64,000 bases of DNA from Acidobacteriota bacterium. Its GTDB lineage: Bacteria; Acidobacteriota; Blastocatellia; Pyrinomonadales; Pyrinomonadaceae. Location of the stretch: contig JAHBSK010000009.1 in NCBI GenBank assembly GCA_019639175.1, positions 1-64,000 of the forward strand. The letters run 5' to 3'. Position numbers and translations under genes: made by a program. Under the pieces are notes generated by a model, which was not told where the DNA came from, made no database searches, and saw only the letters and a program-made list of their open reading frames with translations. Shown here piece after piece: positions 44,040 through 53,660 of this stretch (position 1 is its first letter; every line of letters begins with the position of its first letter).

Positions 44040-44933
44040 ATGGGACAATCAACAAAAACTAAACAGGTCAGGACAGTAGAGCGGATAGTTGCTCCGCCAG
44101 CGCCGCATTGGGTGGGTGACGGATTTCGCGTTCACGGATTTTTGCCGCATGGGCCGCTTGATGCTGAGCGGATGAGTCCTTTCTTTTTGCTGGACTACAA
44201 TTCAAAATACACCTTTCAGCCGAGGGAGATACCTTACGGTGTCGGCCCTCATCCGCATCGCGGGTTTGAGACAGTGACCATCGCATACAAGGGGCGTGTT
44301 GCTCATCACGACAGCCGCGGCGGCGGAGGCGTGATCGGCGAAGGCGATGTGCAGTGGATAACGGCGGGCAGCGGATTGCTGCACAAAGAGTATCACGAAA
44401 AGGAATTCACACGTACAGGCGGCGAATTTCAGATGGTGCAGCTCTGGGTCAATCTGCCGGCTAAAGACAAGATGACCGAGCCGAAATATCAGGCGATAAC
44501 CAACGCCGAAATGGGCAGAAAAGACCTTTCGGGCGGCGGATATGTTGAGGTGATAGCGGGCGAATTTGAGCGTGTGAAAGGCCCGGCAACGACGTTTTCA
44601 CCGGTGCATCTTTACAACCTTAAACCGAAGGCCGGGGCCGAGATAAAGCTGAGCTTTCCCGCCGCATACACAACGGCGATCCTTGCGATAGAAGGATCGG
44701 CGACCATTAACGGCGAAAAGAAACTCGCGACAGATCACCTTGCGGTTTTTGCAAATGACGGCGAGGATTTTACCGTAAAGGCAGACGAAGATGCCGTTCT
44801 GCTCCTGATGAGCGGCGAACCGCTCAACGAACCAATTGCTCAATACGGCCCGTTCCTGATGAACACCAACGCCCAGATAGCCGAGGCGATAGATGATTTC
44901 AGACAAGGAAAGTTTGGATATTTGGAGGGTTAG
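44040..44933 (+). CDS. Pirin family protein
   Basis: 297 residues from ATG 44040, preceded by a strong AAGGAGG. The pirin N-terminal cupin is clear. Metal-binding histidines lie in PHPHRGFETVTIAYKG and the His-His of VAHHD. The AGSGLLHKEYHE segment supplies a further His and Glu. A second, degenerate cupin occupies about 180-290. Bacterial pirins are iron-containing; some oxidise flavonoids and others act as redox sensors. It stands alone. Confidence 0.93.
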   Translation: MGQSTKTKQVRTVERIVAPPAPHWVGDGFRVHGFLPHGPLDAERMSPFFLLDYNSKYTFQPREIPYGVGPHPHRGFETVTIAYKGRVAHHDSRGGGGVIGEGDVQWITAGSGLLHKEYHEKEFTRTGGEFQMVQLWVNLPAKDKMTEPKYQAITNAEMGRKDLSGGGYVEVIAGEFERVKGPATTFSPVHLYNLKPKAGAEIKLSFPAAYTTAILAIEGSATINGEKKLATDHLAVFANDGEDFTVKADEDAVLLLMSGEPLNEPIAQYGPFLMNTNAQIAEAIDDFRQGKFGYLEG

Positions 44934-44943
44934 GCCAGGACAA

Positions 44944-45003
44944 GAAGCCCGAATGAAATAAGGCATTTGGTGCAGAAAAATGCCCTTACTTCGTGCGGGC
45001 TTC
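44944..45003. repeat. Long imperfect inverted repeat between convergent genes
   Basis: GAAGCCCG...TAAGGCATTT (44944 onward) mirrors AAATGCCCTTA...CGGGCTTC (ending 45003). The arms are about 27 bases with a few mismatches. It sits between the pirin gene and a convergent serine hydrolase. It could be a bidirectional terminator or a small mobile palindrome. Confidence 0.65.
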
Positions 45004-45076
45004 CGCATTCTTTATCCAAGAGAAATACTGATCGACAACGATAGTCTGTCAGCGTTGCAGCATAAAACACACGGCC

Positions 45077-46315
45077 TTATCTCTCTATGCTTGCTGTTAC
45101 TTTCTCAATAAACTCATTTATCTTTCCGTTCTCGATCCAGCGGGCGACGATTACGATGTCGTTATCGGGGTCAATATAGATGATGTTCGTTCCATTGCCT
45201 ACGTGGACAAACGCAGATGCAGGTGCTGCTGCATACATTTTCTTATCCGTGTTCAGGAACCAGTTCATAAACCCGTAGGTCGGCTGAGCAGGTGTAGGAG
45301 TTCTGGCCTGTCGGTTAAAATCTTCGGACAAGATCTGTTTGCTGCCCCATTTTCCATTTCTTGATGTAAGCAGCCCGAACCGAGCCATGTCATAGGCGTT
45401 TATGAACATTCCGCCGCCCCAATGTCCGCCGCCGCTGACGGCCTGTGAAATTTGCCCGTCTATAATGACGAACGAATTTTCATAACCGAACCACCGCCAT
45501 GTATTTGAGGCGCCTATTTCGTCCATGACGTATTCTTTCAGAACCTGCGGGAGCGGCCTACGCCAAATATTTTGAGCCGCAAGAGCAAGAACATTGACGC
45601 GAACATCGTTGTATTCATAGACCGCGCCCGGTTCGTTCCTTTCGCGTGCGATCCATTTCGATGTGTCGCGGTCTGGCCTATCGGCCCAGTCAAATTTTCC
45701 CCATAACGATCCTTCCCAGTCGCTCGTTTGCCGAAGCAGATGATCCCATGTGATCTTGCGGTTGTGCGGCGTCGCGAAAAGCTCTATGAAATGATCTTTT
45801 CCAAAGCGTTCCTGTGCGTCAAATCTTTGCCCCGGCACATAAGAGGCAACAGGAGAATCATAATCAACTACTTTATCGTTAAGGTCTTTTATCAATTTGC
45901 GGTCTAGTGCCAAACCGACCGTTGTTGATATAAAACTCTTTGTGACGCTGAACGTCATATCAACACGCGACGGATCGCCCCATTCCGCGATAATGTAGCC
46001 GTTACGAATGATGATGCCGGTCGCGTCGCCGCGTTCCTTGAATCTGCCGATGGCGTCGCCAAACGGTTCACGGCCAAATGATTGATAATGAGCAAGTTCA
46101 AGATCTCTTGTAGTTTTAGATTCACTTGCAATTGCAAAATCAACAGCCTCTTTCAGCTTGTTTGGGTCAAGTTTGAGCTGTTCGGGTGTTCGATTTTCCC
46201 ATTGGCCTGCGGGCGGAACGTAAACGCTCTGTGCCTTTACCTGATGGCATACTCCCGCAAAAGCGAAGATGAAAACAAACAAAATGAGCTTCGTTCCGAA
46301 TGATCCGCTGTACAT
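45077..46315 (-). CDS. Secreted serine hydrolase of the beta-lactamase/6-aminohexanoate-dimer hydrolase type
   Basis: 412 residues with a signal peptide (KLILFVFIFAFAGVCHQVKA) behind AGGAG. SxxK appears as SVTK in MTFSVTKSF. The tyrosine motif is in AVYEYNDVRVN. It contains WEGSLWGKFDWADRPDRD and later WGGGMFINAYDMARFGLL, found in the 6-aminohexanoate hydrolase-like group. Activity is not predictable beyond hydrolysis of esters or amides. Confidence 0.88.
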   Translation of the reverse strand: MYSGSFGTKLILFVFIFAFAGVCHQVKAQSVYVPPAGQWENRTPEQLKLDPNKLKEAVDFAIASESKTTRDLELAHYQSFGREPFGDAIGRFKERGDATGIIIRNGYIIAEWGDPSRVDMTFSVTKSFISTTVGLALDRKLIKDLNDKVVDYDSPVASYVPGQRFDAQERFGKDHFIELFATPHNRKITWDHLLRQTSDWEGSLWGKFDWADRPDRDTSKWIARERNEPGAVYEYNDVRVNVLALAAQNIWRRPLPQVLKEYVMDEIGASNTWRWFGYENSFVIIDGQISQAVSGGGHWGGGMFINAYDMARFGLLTSRNGKWGSKQILSEDFNRQARTPTPAQPTYGFMNWFLNTDKKMYAAAPASAFVHVGNGTNIIYIDPDNDIVIVARWIENGKINEFIEKVTASIER

Positions 46316-46410
46316 GAAAATGTCTCCTTTATTGTCCGTGATGCCGTGACAGCCGCAGTAAGAGCATTGAACAGGTGTTCAGGCTGCTGCTTCTATATCG
46401 TGTGTGCCGC

Positions 46411-48855
46411 TTACGATCTTGCGGCTTTAATAATATCAGCAAAAACACCTGCCGCCGTAACGTCCGCTCCCGCACCAGCACCTTTTATGACAAGCGGTTG
46501 GTCGCTGTAACGCGAGGTATAAAAAAGCACGGCGTTGTCCTTGCCCGAAAGGTTTGCAAAGTTATGTTCGGGGCCGATCTTTTGCAGGCCGACCTTTGCT
46601 TTTCCGTCTGAAAGCACGGCGATGTATTTCAGCGAAAGGCCTTCGGAACGTGCTTCTTCATAGAGCCTGCGAAAATGATCTTCGTTTCGCAGCATTTCCG
46701 TGTAGAAATCCTCAACCGAACCCTGAAGGCAGCTTTCGGGAAGGAACGGAGTGTTCTCAACCTCTTCGATCTCCATGTCATAGCCCGCCTCGCGTGCCAA
46801 TATCAGGATCTTTCTGGCAACGTCGGTTCCGCTCAGGTCAAGACGCGGATCAGGTTCCGTGTAGCCTTCATCCTGTGCCTGACGGACAATATCGGCAAAC
46901 GGCCGCGAGCCGTCATAGTTGTTGAATACATAATTCAAGGTGCCTGACAGAACTGCTTCGATACGATGAACGCTGTCGCCGCTTTGAATAAGGTCACTAA
47001 GCGTGCTGATGATAGGAAGGCCGGCGCCGACATTTGTTTCGAAGTGAAAGTTGGCGTTGTATTCGCGTGCCAGCCATTTCAGTTTTTTATATCTTGCCAG
47101 TTCGGACGAACACGCGATCTTGTTGCAGGCAATGACGGCGACGCTGTTCTCAAGCAGTTTTGAGTATGTCTCAACAACATCCGGGCTGGCGGAAAGATCA
47201 ATAAAGACGGAGTTGCGAAGATTTCGTTCGCCTATCGTGTCGGTGAACTTATGAATGTCGGTTTCCTCGCCTTCGGCAAGGCGTTCCGTTACGGTGTCAA
47301 GCTCCAAACCGGTTTCCGAAAGAAGACAGCGGCGGCTGTTGGCCAGGCCGATGACCCTCAAGTTCAAATTCATCTTTTCGGAAAGAATGTCCGCCTGCGA
47401 TGCGATCTGTTCAAGCAGTTTACGGCCAACGGTTCCCGCTCCTGCGATATAGAGGTTGACCTGTTTCTTGCCGTCGGAGAAAAATTCCTCGTGAAGCGCA
47501 TTGACCGCCTTGCGAACATCACGCGAAGAGATGATGGCGGAAATATTTCTTTCAGACGAACCCTGGGCGATCGCGCGAATATTGATGCCGTTATAGGCAA
47601 GGGTCATGAACATGCGTCCGCTGACGCCGGTGTGTGCCCGCATGTTGTCGCCGACCAACGCAAGAATCGAAGAGCCTGTCTGAACATCAAGCGGTTCGAT
47701 CTTTCCAACCTTTATTTCGTTCTCAAATTCCAGATCGACCACGGATCGGGCAGTCTCGGCATCGCGTTCATCCACGGCGACACAGATCGAATGTTCCGAT
47801 GAGCTTTGCGTGATCAGAATGACGTTTATCCGCGCCCTGGACAGAGCGTCGAACAGTCGCCTGGAAAATCCGGGAATGCCGACCATTCCGCTGCCCTCAA
47901 GGCTTAAAACCGCAATGTTGTCAATGCTTGTGATGCCGCGGATCATCTCTCCGTCCGATCCTGCCTCGGTCTCGATAAGCGTGCCGTGACTTTCCGGGTC
48001 AAAGGTGTTCTTTATCCACATCGGGATTCCCTTTGACATAACAGGCTGGATGGTCGGCGGATATATGACCTTAGCGCCGAAATGTGAAAGCTCCATCGCC
48101 TCGCGGTAATTTATTTGCGGTATGTGCCTTACCTTGCGGACAAATCGCGGGTCGGCGGTCATCATTCCGCTGACGTCGGTCCATATCTCCAGAACATCGG
48201 CGTCAGTTGCGGCGGCAAAAAGAGCGGCTGTATAATCCGAACCGCCTCTGCCCAATGTGGTCGTTGCTCCCTTTGACGACCGGCCGATGAATCCGGGCGC
48301 GACAAACAGATCTGCTTTTGCATTCAGTATGCGTTCGGCAATGGCAGGATATGTTCTTTCGCGGTCAACCGCAGCGAAACCAAAATTGGAATCGGTAAGG
48401 AGGACCTCGCGCGAATCCAGCCATTCGTTTTTGATCCCCAGACTGTTCAGCTTTTCGGAAATGATCCGGGACATTGCCAGTTCGCCAAAGCTGAGCAGCT
48501 TGTCCAGGGTTCTTCCCGATAATTCCTGCACACGCCGAACACCCTCATAAACGCTCTCAAGTTCGGCGATAGCTGCGTCAATAAAATCATCGAGTTCGCT
48601 TGGGACGATATCAGGGAACAGTTCGCGGATGGCATTGCGGTGGTTTTGCTCTATTTCTGAAACGATCTCCAGATATCCGTCATCGGCTATCTCGGCCAGA
48701 CGCCCGGCTTTTATCAACGCATCCGTTGTGCCTTTGAGCGCGGAAAAAACAAGGACGCGTTTTCCCTTCGCATCGTCACCGCTGACGATGTTTATGACCT
48801 TTTCTATGTTCTCTGCGTTGGCTACTGACGAGCCGCCGAATTTTTGAACTTTCAT
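46411..48855 (-). CDS. thrA: Bifunctional aspartokinase / homoserine dehydrogenase
   Basis: 814 residues, as for E. coli ThrA (820). Aspartokinase spans about 1-290, with KVQKFGGSSVANAENI and TTLGRGGSDYTAALFA. Two ACT-type regulatory segments lie at about 310-455. Homoserine dehydrogenase follows with a nucleotide-binding GAGTVGRKLLE near 470, and the substrate-binding region YTEPDPRLDLSGTDVARK. It does the first and third steps from aspartate to threonine. It is placed 21 bases after thrC, so both are one operon. The ACT segments predict threonine feedback control. Confidence 0.96.
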   Translation of the reverse strand: MKVQKFGGSSVANAENIEKVINIVSGDDAKGKRVLVFSALKGTTDALIKAGRLAEIADDGYLEIVSEIEQNHRNAIRELFPDIVPSELDDFIDAAIAELESVYEGVRRVQELSGRTLDKLLSFGELAMSRIISEKLNSLGIKNEWLDSREVLLTDSNFGFAAVDRERTYPAIAERILNAKADLFVAPGFIGRSSKGATTTLGRGGSDYTAALFAAATDADVLEIWTDVSGMMTADPRFVRKVRHIPQINYREAMELSHFGAKVIYPPTIQPVMSKGIPMWIKNTFDPESHGTLIETEAGSDGEMIRGITSIDNIAVLSLEGSGMVGIPGFSRRLFDALSRARINVILITQSSSEHSICVAVDERDAETARSVVDLEFENEIKVGKIEPLDVQTGSSILALVGDNMRAHTGVSGRMFMTLAYNGINIRAIAQGSSERNISAIISSRDVRKAVNALHEEFFSDGKKQVNLYIAGAGTVGRKLLEQIASQADILSEKMNLNLRVIGLANSRRCLLSETGLELDTVTERLAEGEETDIHKFTDTIGERNLRNSVFIDLSASPDVVETYSKLLENSVAVIACNKIACSSELARYKKLKWLAREYNANFHFETNVGAGLPIISTLSDLIQSGDSVHRIEAVLSGTLNYVFNNYDGSRPFADIVRQAQDEGYTEPDPRLDLSGTDVARKILILAREAGYDMEIEEVENTPFLPESCLQGSVEDFYTEMLRNEDHFRRLYEEARSEGLSLKYIAVLSDGKAKVGLQKIGPEHNFANLSGKDNAVLFYTSRYSDQPLVIKGAGAGADVTAAGVFADIIKAARS

Positions 48856-48876
48856 ACTGCCTGATCCTGCGGCCGC

Positions 48877-50175
48877 TTATGACGCAAGACCTAATAAGAT
48901 ATCCTTTACGTTCTTGTAATTAGTGTCTATCTCGATACTTCTTTTTGGAAGCCGCTGAAGATCGAGCAGCGAAGCGGGTCCTTTGATATTCATTCCGAGA
49001 ATTTTTTCGACCGAGTCGAACTTCACAGGATGAGCCGTTTCGACAAAGATGCCTTTGTCCTCCGGGAACAATTCCCGATGCCGTGTCAGCGCGGCAAAGG
49101 CAACCGCCCCGTGAGGGTCGAGGGTGTATCCGAATTTGTCGTGAACAGAGCGGATCGCCTCCGCCGTTTCTTCATCGGAAATGCTGTACGACGCGTTCAT
49201 TTTTCTTAGCTTTTCCGCGTCTCCGTCAAAAAGTTCCAATATCCGTACAAAATTACTTGGGTCGCCTATATCCATCGCATTGGACATCGTCGGAACGGAC
49301 GGCTTTGCTTCAAAATCTCCGGTCAGAATGAATCTTGTGAAAGCGTCGTTCGCATTGCACGCCGCAATGAACGACCGCACCGGCAAACCGGATCGATAGG
49401 CAAGGATCGCGGCGGCGATATTGCCAAAGTTGCCGCTTGGGACGGAGAATACGGGCGGTTTGGCATCTTTCCATTGTTTGACTGCCAAAAAGTAATAGAT
49501 CTGCTGCGGCAGCCACCGCGCGACATTGATGGAATTTGCCGATGTCAAAAACAGCTTTGATCCCAGATCAGTGTCGGCAAGCGCTGTTTTGGCCAATCTT
49601 TGGCAATCATCAAAATTGCCTTCGACCTCAAGCGAGGTAACATTTTTTCCGCAGCGTGTGAGTTGAAGTTCCTGAACACGGCTGACCAGACCTTTCGGAA
49701 AAAGGATGACCACATCCAAGCCGTCCGTATTGGCAAACCCGTTGGCGACGGCTCCGCCGGTGTCGCCTGATGTCGCGACTATAACGACCGGCCGTTTAGA
49801 AATATCGCGAGCGAAATATTCCAGACAACGGCTCATAAATCTCGCGCCCACGTCCTTGAACGCCATTGTCGGGCCGTGGAACAGCTCAAGCACAGAAATG
49901 TTTTCGTCGAGGGCAACCAGCGGAAAATCAAAGCTGACTGTTTCGCCGCATATTGCCGCCAGAACATCGTCCGGCAAACTGCCCGCGACAAATGGGCGCA
50001 TCACGGTAAACGCGATCTCTTCATCGGGCAGATGCGGCAGGGACGCCAGAAACTCATCCGAAACTGCCGGGATATCAGCCGGAAAATACAGGCCTTTGTC
50101 ATCAGGCTGGCCGATGATGGCGGCGTCGCGAAATGAAACTGAGGCCGAGCGGCGGTTTGTGCTAAAGTATTGCAT
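48877..50175 (-). CDS. thrC: Threonine synthase
   Basis: 432 residues of the longer class. It starts MQYFSTNRRSASVSFRDAAI. The PLP lysine lies in GPTMAFKDVGARF, and the glycine-rich phosphate-binding loop is ATSGDTGGAVANGF. It converts phosphohomoserine to threonine, the last step of the pathway. It heads the leftward operon with thrA. thrB is divergent from it, with only 69 bases between the two start codons that must hold both promoters. Confidence 0.96.
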   Translation of the reverse strand: MQYFSTNRRSASVSFRDAAIIGQPDDKGLYFPADIPAVSDEFLASLPHLPDEEIAFTVMRPFVAGSLPDDVLAAICGETVSFDFPLVALDENISVLELFHGPTMAFKDVGARFMSRCLEYFARDISKRPVVIVATSGDTGGAVANGFANTDGLDVVILFPKGLVSRVQELQLTRCGKNVTSLEVEGNFDDCQRLAKTALADTDLGSKLFLTSANSINVARWLPQQIYYFLAVKQWKDAKPPVFSVPSGNFGNIAAAILAYRSGLPVRSFIAACNANDAFTRFILTGDFEAKPSVPTMSNAMDIGDPSNFVRILELFDGDAEKLRKMNASYSISDEETAEAIRSVHDKFGYTLDPHGAVAFAALTRHRELFPEDKGIFVETAHPVKFDSVEKILGMNIKGPASLLDLQRLPKRSIEIDTNYKNVKDILLGLAS

Positions 50176-50244
50176 CGATGGCGAGGACAGCGAAGATCTC
50201 GTCCCAATAAGCTATGATAATACCATTCTTGGTGTTATGAAAAT

Positions 50245-51162
50245 ATGCGGGATATAACTATTTTTTCTCCGGCAACTGTTTCAAATGTCGTTTGCGGGTT
50301 CGATTGTCTCGGGTTCTCTATTGCTGAGCCTTTCGATAAGCTGACCATTCGAAAAACGGATGAACAGGGGATCAGGATAATAAACAACGATGATTTCGGG
50401 CTTCCGGCCGATCCGCAAATGAATGTGGCTGGTGTGGCAGTTTTGGAAATGCTTCGTGTCGCGGGTATCGATCAGGGTTTGGAGATCACATCAACAAAAA
50501 GCATAAAGCCCGGAAGCGGTATCGGGTCGAGCGCAGCGAGTTCGTGCGGGGCAGTCGTCGGTGTCAATGAACTTCTTGGGCTGGGATTTTCAAAAAGAGA
50601 ATTGGTCGAGTTTGCGATGCGCGGTGAAATGCTGGCATCGGGCGCCAGACATGCCGACAACGCCGCTCCGTGCATATACGGCGGGTTTGTTCTGGTCAGG
50701 TCGGCAGAGCCGCTCGATGTCGTCGAGCTTTCGTGTCCGCCATTGTGGGTGACGGTCATTCATCCGCAGATCGAGATAAAGACCGCCGAGGCAAGAGCCA
50801 TTCTTCCTGTTGATGTTCCGCTTCGCTCGGCGGTACGCCAATGGAGCAACCTCGGCGCGTTCGTGGCGGCTTTATCAAGCGGCGATCTTGATCTGTTGAG
50901 CCGTTCGATGGAAGACGTCATAGTTGAACCTGTCAGAAAAGGCCTCATCCCTCATTTTGATGAAGTGATGAAAGCCGGACGCACGGCCGGCGCTATTGGC
51001 GGAGGTATTTCGGGTTCGGGGCCGTCGATGTTCCTGTTGGCTGAAAATGAGAACACGGCAGTTGCGATCGGGCAGGCGATACGAAATGAATACGCCGTGA
51101 CCGGAATAGACTTCAATACTTATGTATCCGAGATAAAACGCGGCGGCGTCAGTATTTCTTAA
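50245..51162 (+). CDS. thrB: Homoserine kinase
   Basis: 305 residues of the GHMP kinase family. The start MRDITIFSPATVSNVVCGFDCLG is typical. The ATP-binding motif is KPGSGIGSSAASSCG, and the C-terminal GGGISGSGPSMFLLA segment is conserved. It phosphorylates homoserine. With thrC and thrA it completes the route from aspartate semialdehyde to threonine. It is divergent from thrC rather than in the same operon. No ribosome site is apparent. Confidence 0.96.
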   Translation: MRDITIFSPATVSNVVCGFDCLGFSIAEPFDKLTIRKTDEQGIRIINNDDFGLPADPQMNVAGVAVLEMLRVAGIDQGLEITSTKSIKPGSGIGSSAASSCGAVVGVNELLGLGFSKRELVEFAMRGEMLASGARHADNAAPCIYGGFVLVRSAEPLDVVELSCPPLWVTVIHPQIEIKTAEARAILPVDVPLRSAVRQWSNLGAFVAALSSGDLDLLSRSMEDVIVEPVRKGLIPHFDEVMKAGRTAGAIGGGISGSGPSMFLLAENENTAVAIGQAIRNEYAVTGIDFNTYVSEIKRGGVSIS

Positions 51163-51240
51163 GATGTATCAACACACGGTATTTATTGGTATCCTTGATC
51201 ATGAATAACGCTGCGAACAGAAAGAAAAGGCAATAGGCCA

Positions 51241-51259
51241 ATGGCCCCGAATGGGCCAT
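51241..51259. other. Perfect short hairpin upstream of clpA
   Basis: ATGGCCC (51241-51247) pairs with GGGCCAT (51253-51259) around a five-base loop. It lies between thrB and clpA. No T tract follows, so it could be a weak terminator of thrB or a leader structure of clpA. Confidence 0.4.
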
Positions 51260-51325
51260 GTATCACAAAATGAATATAAACCTATTGGAGCCGAGATAAA
51301 GTCAAAGTAGAATGGAAGTAGAGAT

Positions 51326-53572
51326 ATGTTGACCCGCGAATTGGAAGAAACTTTGAGCTTTGCCGTTGACCAGGCTGTAAAATACCGTCACGATTACGTC
51401 ACGCTGGAACATCTGCTGTACGCCTTGCTGCAGGATACGGCCGCGCGCGACATTCTTTTCAACTGCGGTGCGCGAATAGACCTGATCGCTGATTCGCTCG
51501 AAAAATATTTTGAGGAAGCTCTTGAGCGAATGCCCGCCGGTGAACAGGCAATGCCGGAACTGACCGCCACGTTCCAGTCCACCATAAATTACGCCGTGCT
51601 TCAGGCCGAGGGCAGCGGCCAGAGTGTCGTTGACGGCGGAAACATACTTGCCGCATTTTATCAGGCCGAACAAAGCTATGCCGTTTATCTTCTTTTGCAG
51701 CATGGCGTCACTCGTCTGGATATTCTTAATTACATCTCTCACGGTATTTCCAAATTAGAGAATGAAAGGCTCGTTCCGGAAGGCTTTGACGGGGAGGGCG
51801 AGAACGTAGCCGACCGGCACGAGGCAGCGGCGCGTCCGCTGACCAGCTTCACCGTTGAACTGGTCGCAAAAGCCGCCGAAGGACTTATCGATCCCATAGT
51901 CGGTCGCGAGGCGGAGATAGAACGAACGATACAGGTCCTTTGCCGCCGCAAAAAGAACAATCCGCTTTATGTCGGCGAACCTGGTGTGGGCAAAACTGCT
52001 CTGGCCGAAGGCTTGGCGCTAAAGATCAGCGAAGGCAACGTGCCTGAGGTGCTTGAGGATGCAAAGGTCTTCGCCCTCGATATGGGCGCTGTTTTGGCCG
52101 GCACGCGTTATCGCGGCGATTTTGAACAGCGGTTCAAGGCGATAATAAACGAACTGAAAAAAGAAAAGAACGCGATCCTTTTTATTGACGAGATACACAC
52201 CATCGTCGGAGCAGGAGCCGTTTCCGGCGGAGCGATGGATGCGTCGAACATTCTAAAACCGGCTTTGGCAGCCGGGGAATTGCGATGTATTGGTTCGACA
52301 ACCTTTGCGGAATACAAAGCGGCTTTTGACCGCGACCGCGCTCTTGCCCGCAGGTTTCAAAAGATCGACATCGGCGAACCGACGATAGACGAAACCTTTG
52401 AGATCCTTAAGGGCCTCAAGAAATTTTACGAGAAACACCACGAGGTCAAATATACTGACGACGCATTGCGGAGCGCGTCAGAGCTTGCCGGCAAATACAT
52501 CAACGACAAATTTTTGCCGGACAAGGCCATTGACGTGATCGATGAGGTCGGGGCATCGATAAAGCTGCTGCCCGTAAGCCGCAGGCCGAAACGTGTTTCC
52601 GTTCAGATGGTCGAGAACACGGTCGCACGTATGGCAAAGATACCGCCGAAAACGGTCGTGTCGGATGAGAAGGAACGTCTTCGCTCGCTTCGCGACGATC
52701 TGAAGCGGTACATCTTTGGGCAGGACGAAGCTATCGACAAGGTCGTCGATGCAATTCAAATATCACGTGCCGGTTTGGGACACGAAACAAAGCCTGTAGG
52801 GTCGTTCCTTTTTTCCGGCCCGACAGGCGTCGGCAAAACGGAATTGTCAAAACAGCTTGCGGAAATTTTGGGTGTCGAATTTTTGCGTTTTGACATGAGC
52901 GAATATGCCGAGGCCCACACCGTTTCGCGCCTTATCGGTGCGCCGCCGGGTTATGTGGGATTCGATCAGGGCGGCCTGCTGACCGAAGCGATAATGAGAA
53001 CGCCGCATTCCGTGTTGGTCCTTGATGAGATAGAAAAGGCGCACCCAAATCTTTTCAATCTTCTGCTTCAGGTGATGGATTCGGCTACGCTGACCGACAA
53101 CAATGGAAAGAAGGCGGATTTTCGCAATGTCATTTTAATAATGACAACGAATGCCGGCGCCCGCGAGCTTTCATCGGGCGGCGTCGGGTTCAGAAATCAG
53201 ACGGAGACAAAAGGAAGCGCACGCGGCGCGATAGAGAGAACCTTTACGCCGGAATTTAGAAACAGGCTGGACGCGTGGGTCGCGTTCAAGCCGCTGGACA
53301 TGGACGTCATTCGGTCGGTAGTTGATAAATTTATCAGAGAACTCAACGGGCAGCTTTCTGAGAAACGTGTGATCGTAAAACTGGATGAAGGGGCAAGAAC
53401 ATGGCTTGCCGCAAACGGATTTGACGCGCGTTACGGTGCCAGGCCGATGTCGCGTCTCATACACGAACGCATCAGACAACCGCTTGCGAACGAGATCTTG
53501 TTCGGGAAACTTACAGAGGGCGGAAGCGTTTTGGTGACAGAGATAGAGAGTGAATTAAAACTGGAGTTTTGA
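51326..53572 (+). CDS. clpA: ATP-dependent Clp protease ATP-binding subunit ClpA
   Basis: 748 residues. The ClpA N-domain (about 1-150) starts LTRELEETLSFAVDQAVKYRHDYVTLEHLL. AAA module one has Walker A GEPGVGKT at 217-224 and Walker B LFIDEIH. Module two has GPTGVGKT near 497 and LVLDEIEKAHP. The ClpP-binding loop is seen as GVGF in front of FRNQTE, corresponding to the usual IGL/IGF. ClpA unfolds substrates for ClpP. clpS, usually adjacent, is absent here. A terminator follows. Confidence 0.96.
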   Translation: MLTRELEETLSFAVDQAVKYRHDYVTLEHLLYALLQDTAARDILFNCGARIDLIADSLEKYFEEALERMPAGEQAMPELTATFQSTINYAVLQAEGSGQSVVDGGNILAAFYQAEQSYAVYLLLQHGVTRLDILNYISHGISKLENERLVPEGFDGEGENVADRHEAAARPLTSFTVELVAKAAEGLIDPIVGREAEIERTIQVLCRRKKNNPLYVGEPGVGKTALAEGLALKISEGNVPEVLEDAKVFALDMGAVLAGTRYRGDFEQRFKAIINELKKEKNAILFIDEIHTIVGAGAVSGGAMDASNILKPALAAGELRCIGSTTFAEYKAAFDRDRALARRFQKIDIGEPTIDETFEILKGLKKFYEKHHEVKYTDDALRSASELAGKYINDKFLPDKAIDVIDEVGASIKLLPVSRRPKRVSVQMVENTVARMAKIPPKTVVSDEKERLRSLRDDLKRYIFGQDEAIDKVVDAIQISRAGLGHETKPVGSFLFSGPTGVGKTELSKQLAEILGVEFLRFDMSEYAEAHTVSRLIGAPPGYVGFDQGGLLTEAIMRTPHSVLVLDEIEKAHPNLFNLLLQVMDSATLTDNNGKKADFRNVILIMTTNAGARELSSGGVGFRNQTETKGSARGAIERTFTPEFRNRLDAWVAFKPLDMDVIRSVVDKFIRELNGQLSEKRVIVKLDEGARTWLAANGFDARYGARPMSRLIHERIRQPLANEILFGKLTEGGSVLVTEIESELKLEF

Positions 53573-53590
53573 ACTGATATCAAAGCAAAT

Positions 53591-53630
53591 AAAAAAGGCT
53601 CGGCGACAAAACCGTCGGGCCTTTTTTATT
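53591..53630 (+). terminator. Bidirectional intrinsic terminator
   Basis: AAAAAAGGC pairs with GCCTTTTTT around an inner CG/CG stem, giving a stem flanked by A and T runs. It sits between convergent clpA and the histone-like gene and can serve both. Confidence 0.85.
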
Positions 53631-53660
53631 TAGTGTGTGCTTGTAAATTGAAAGCGGACG

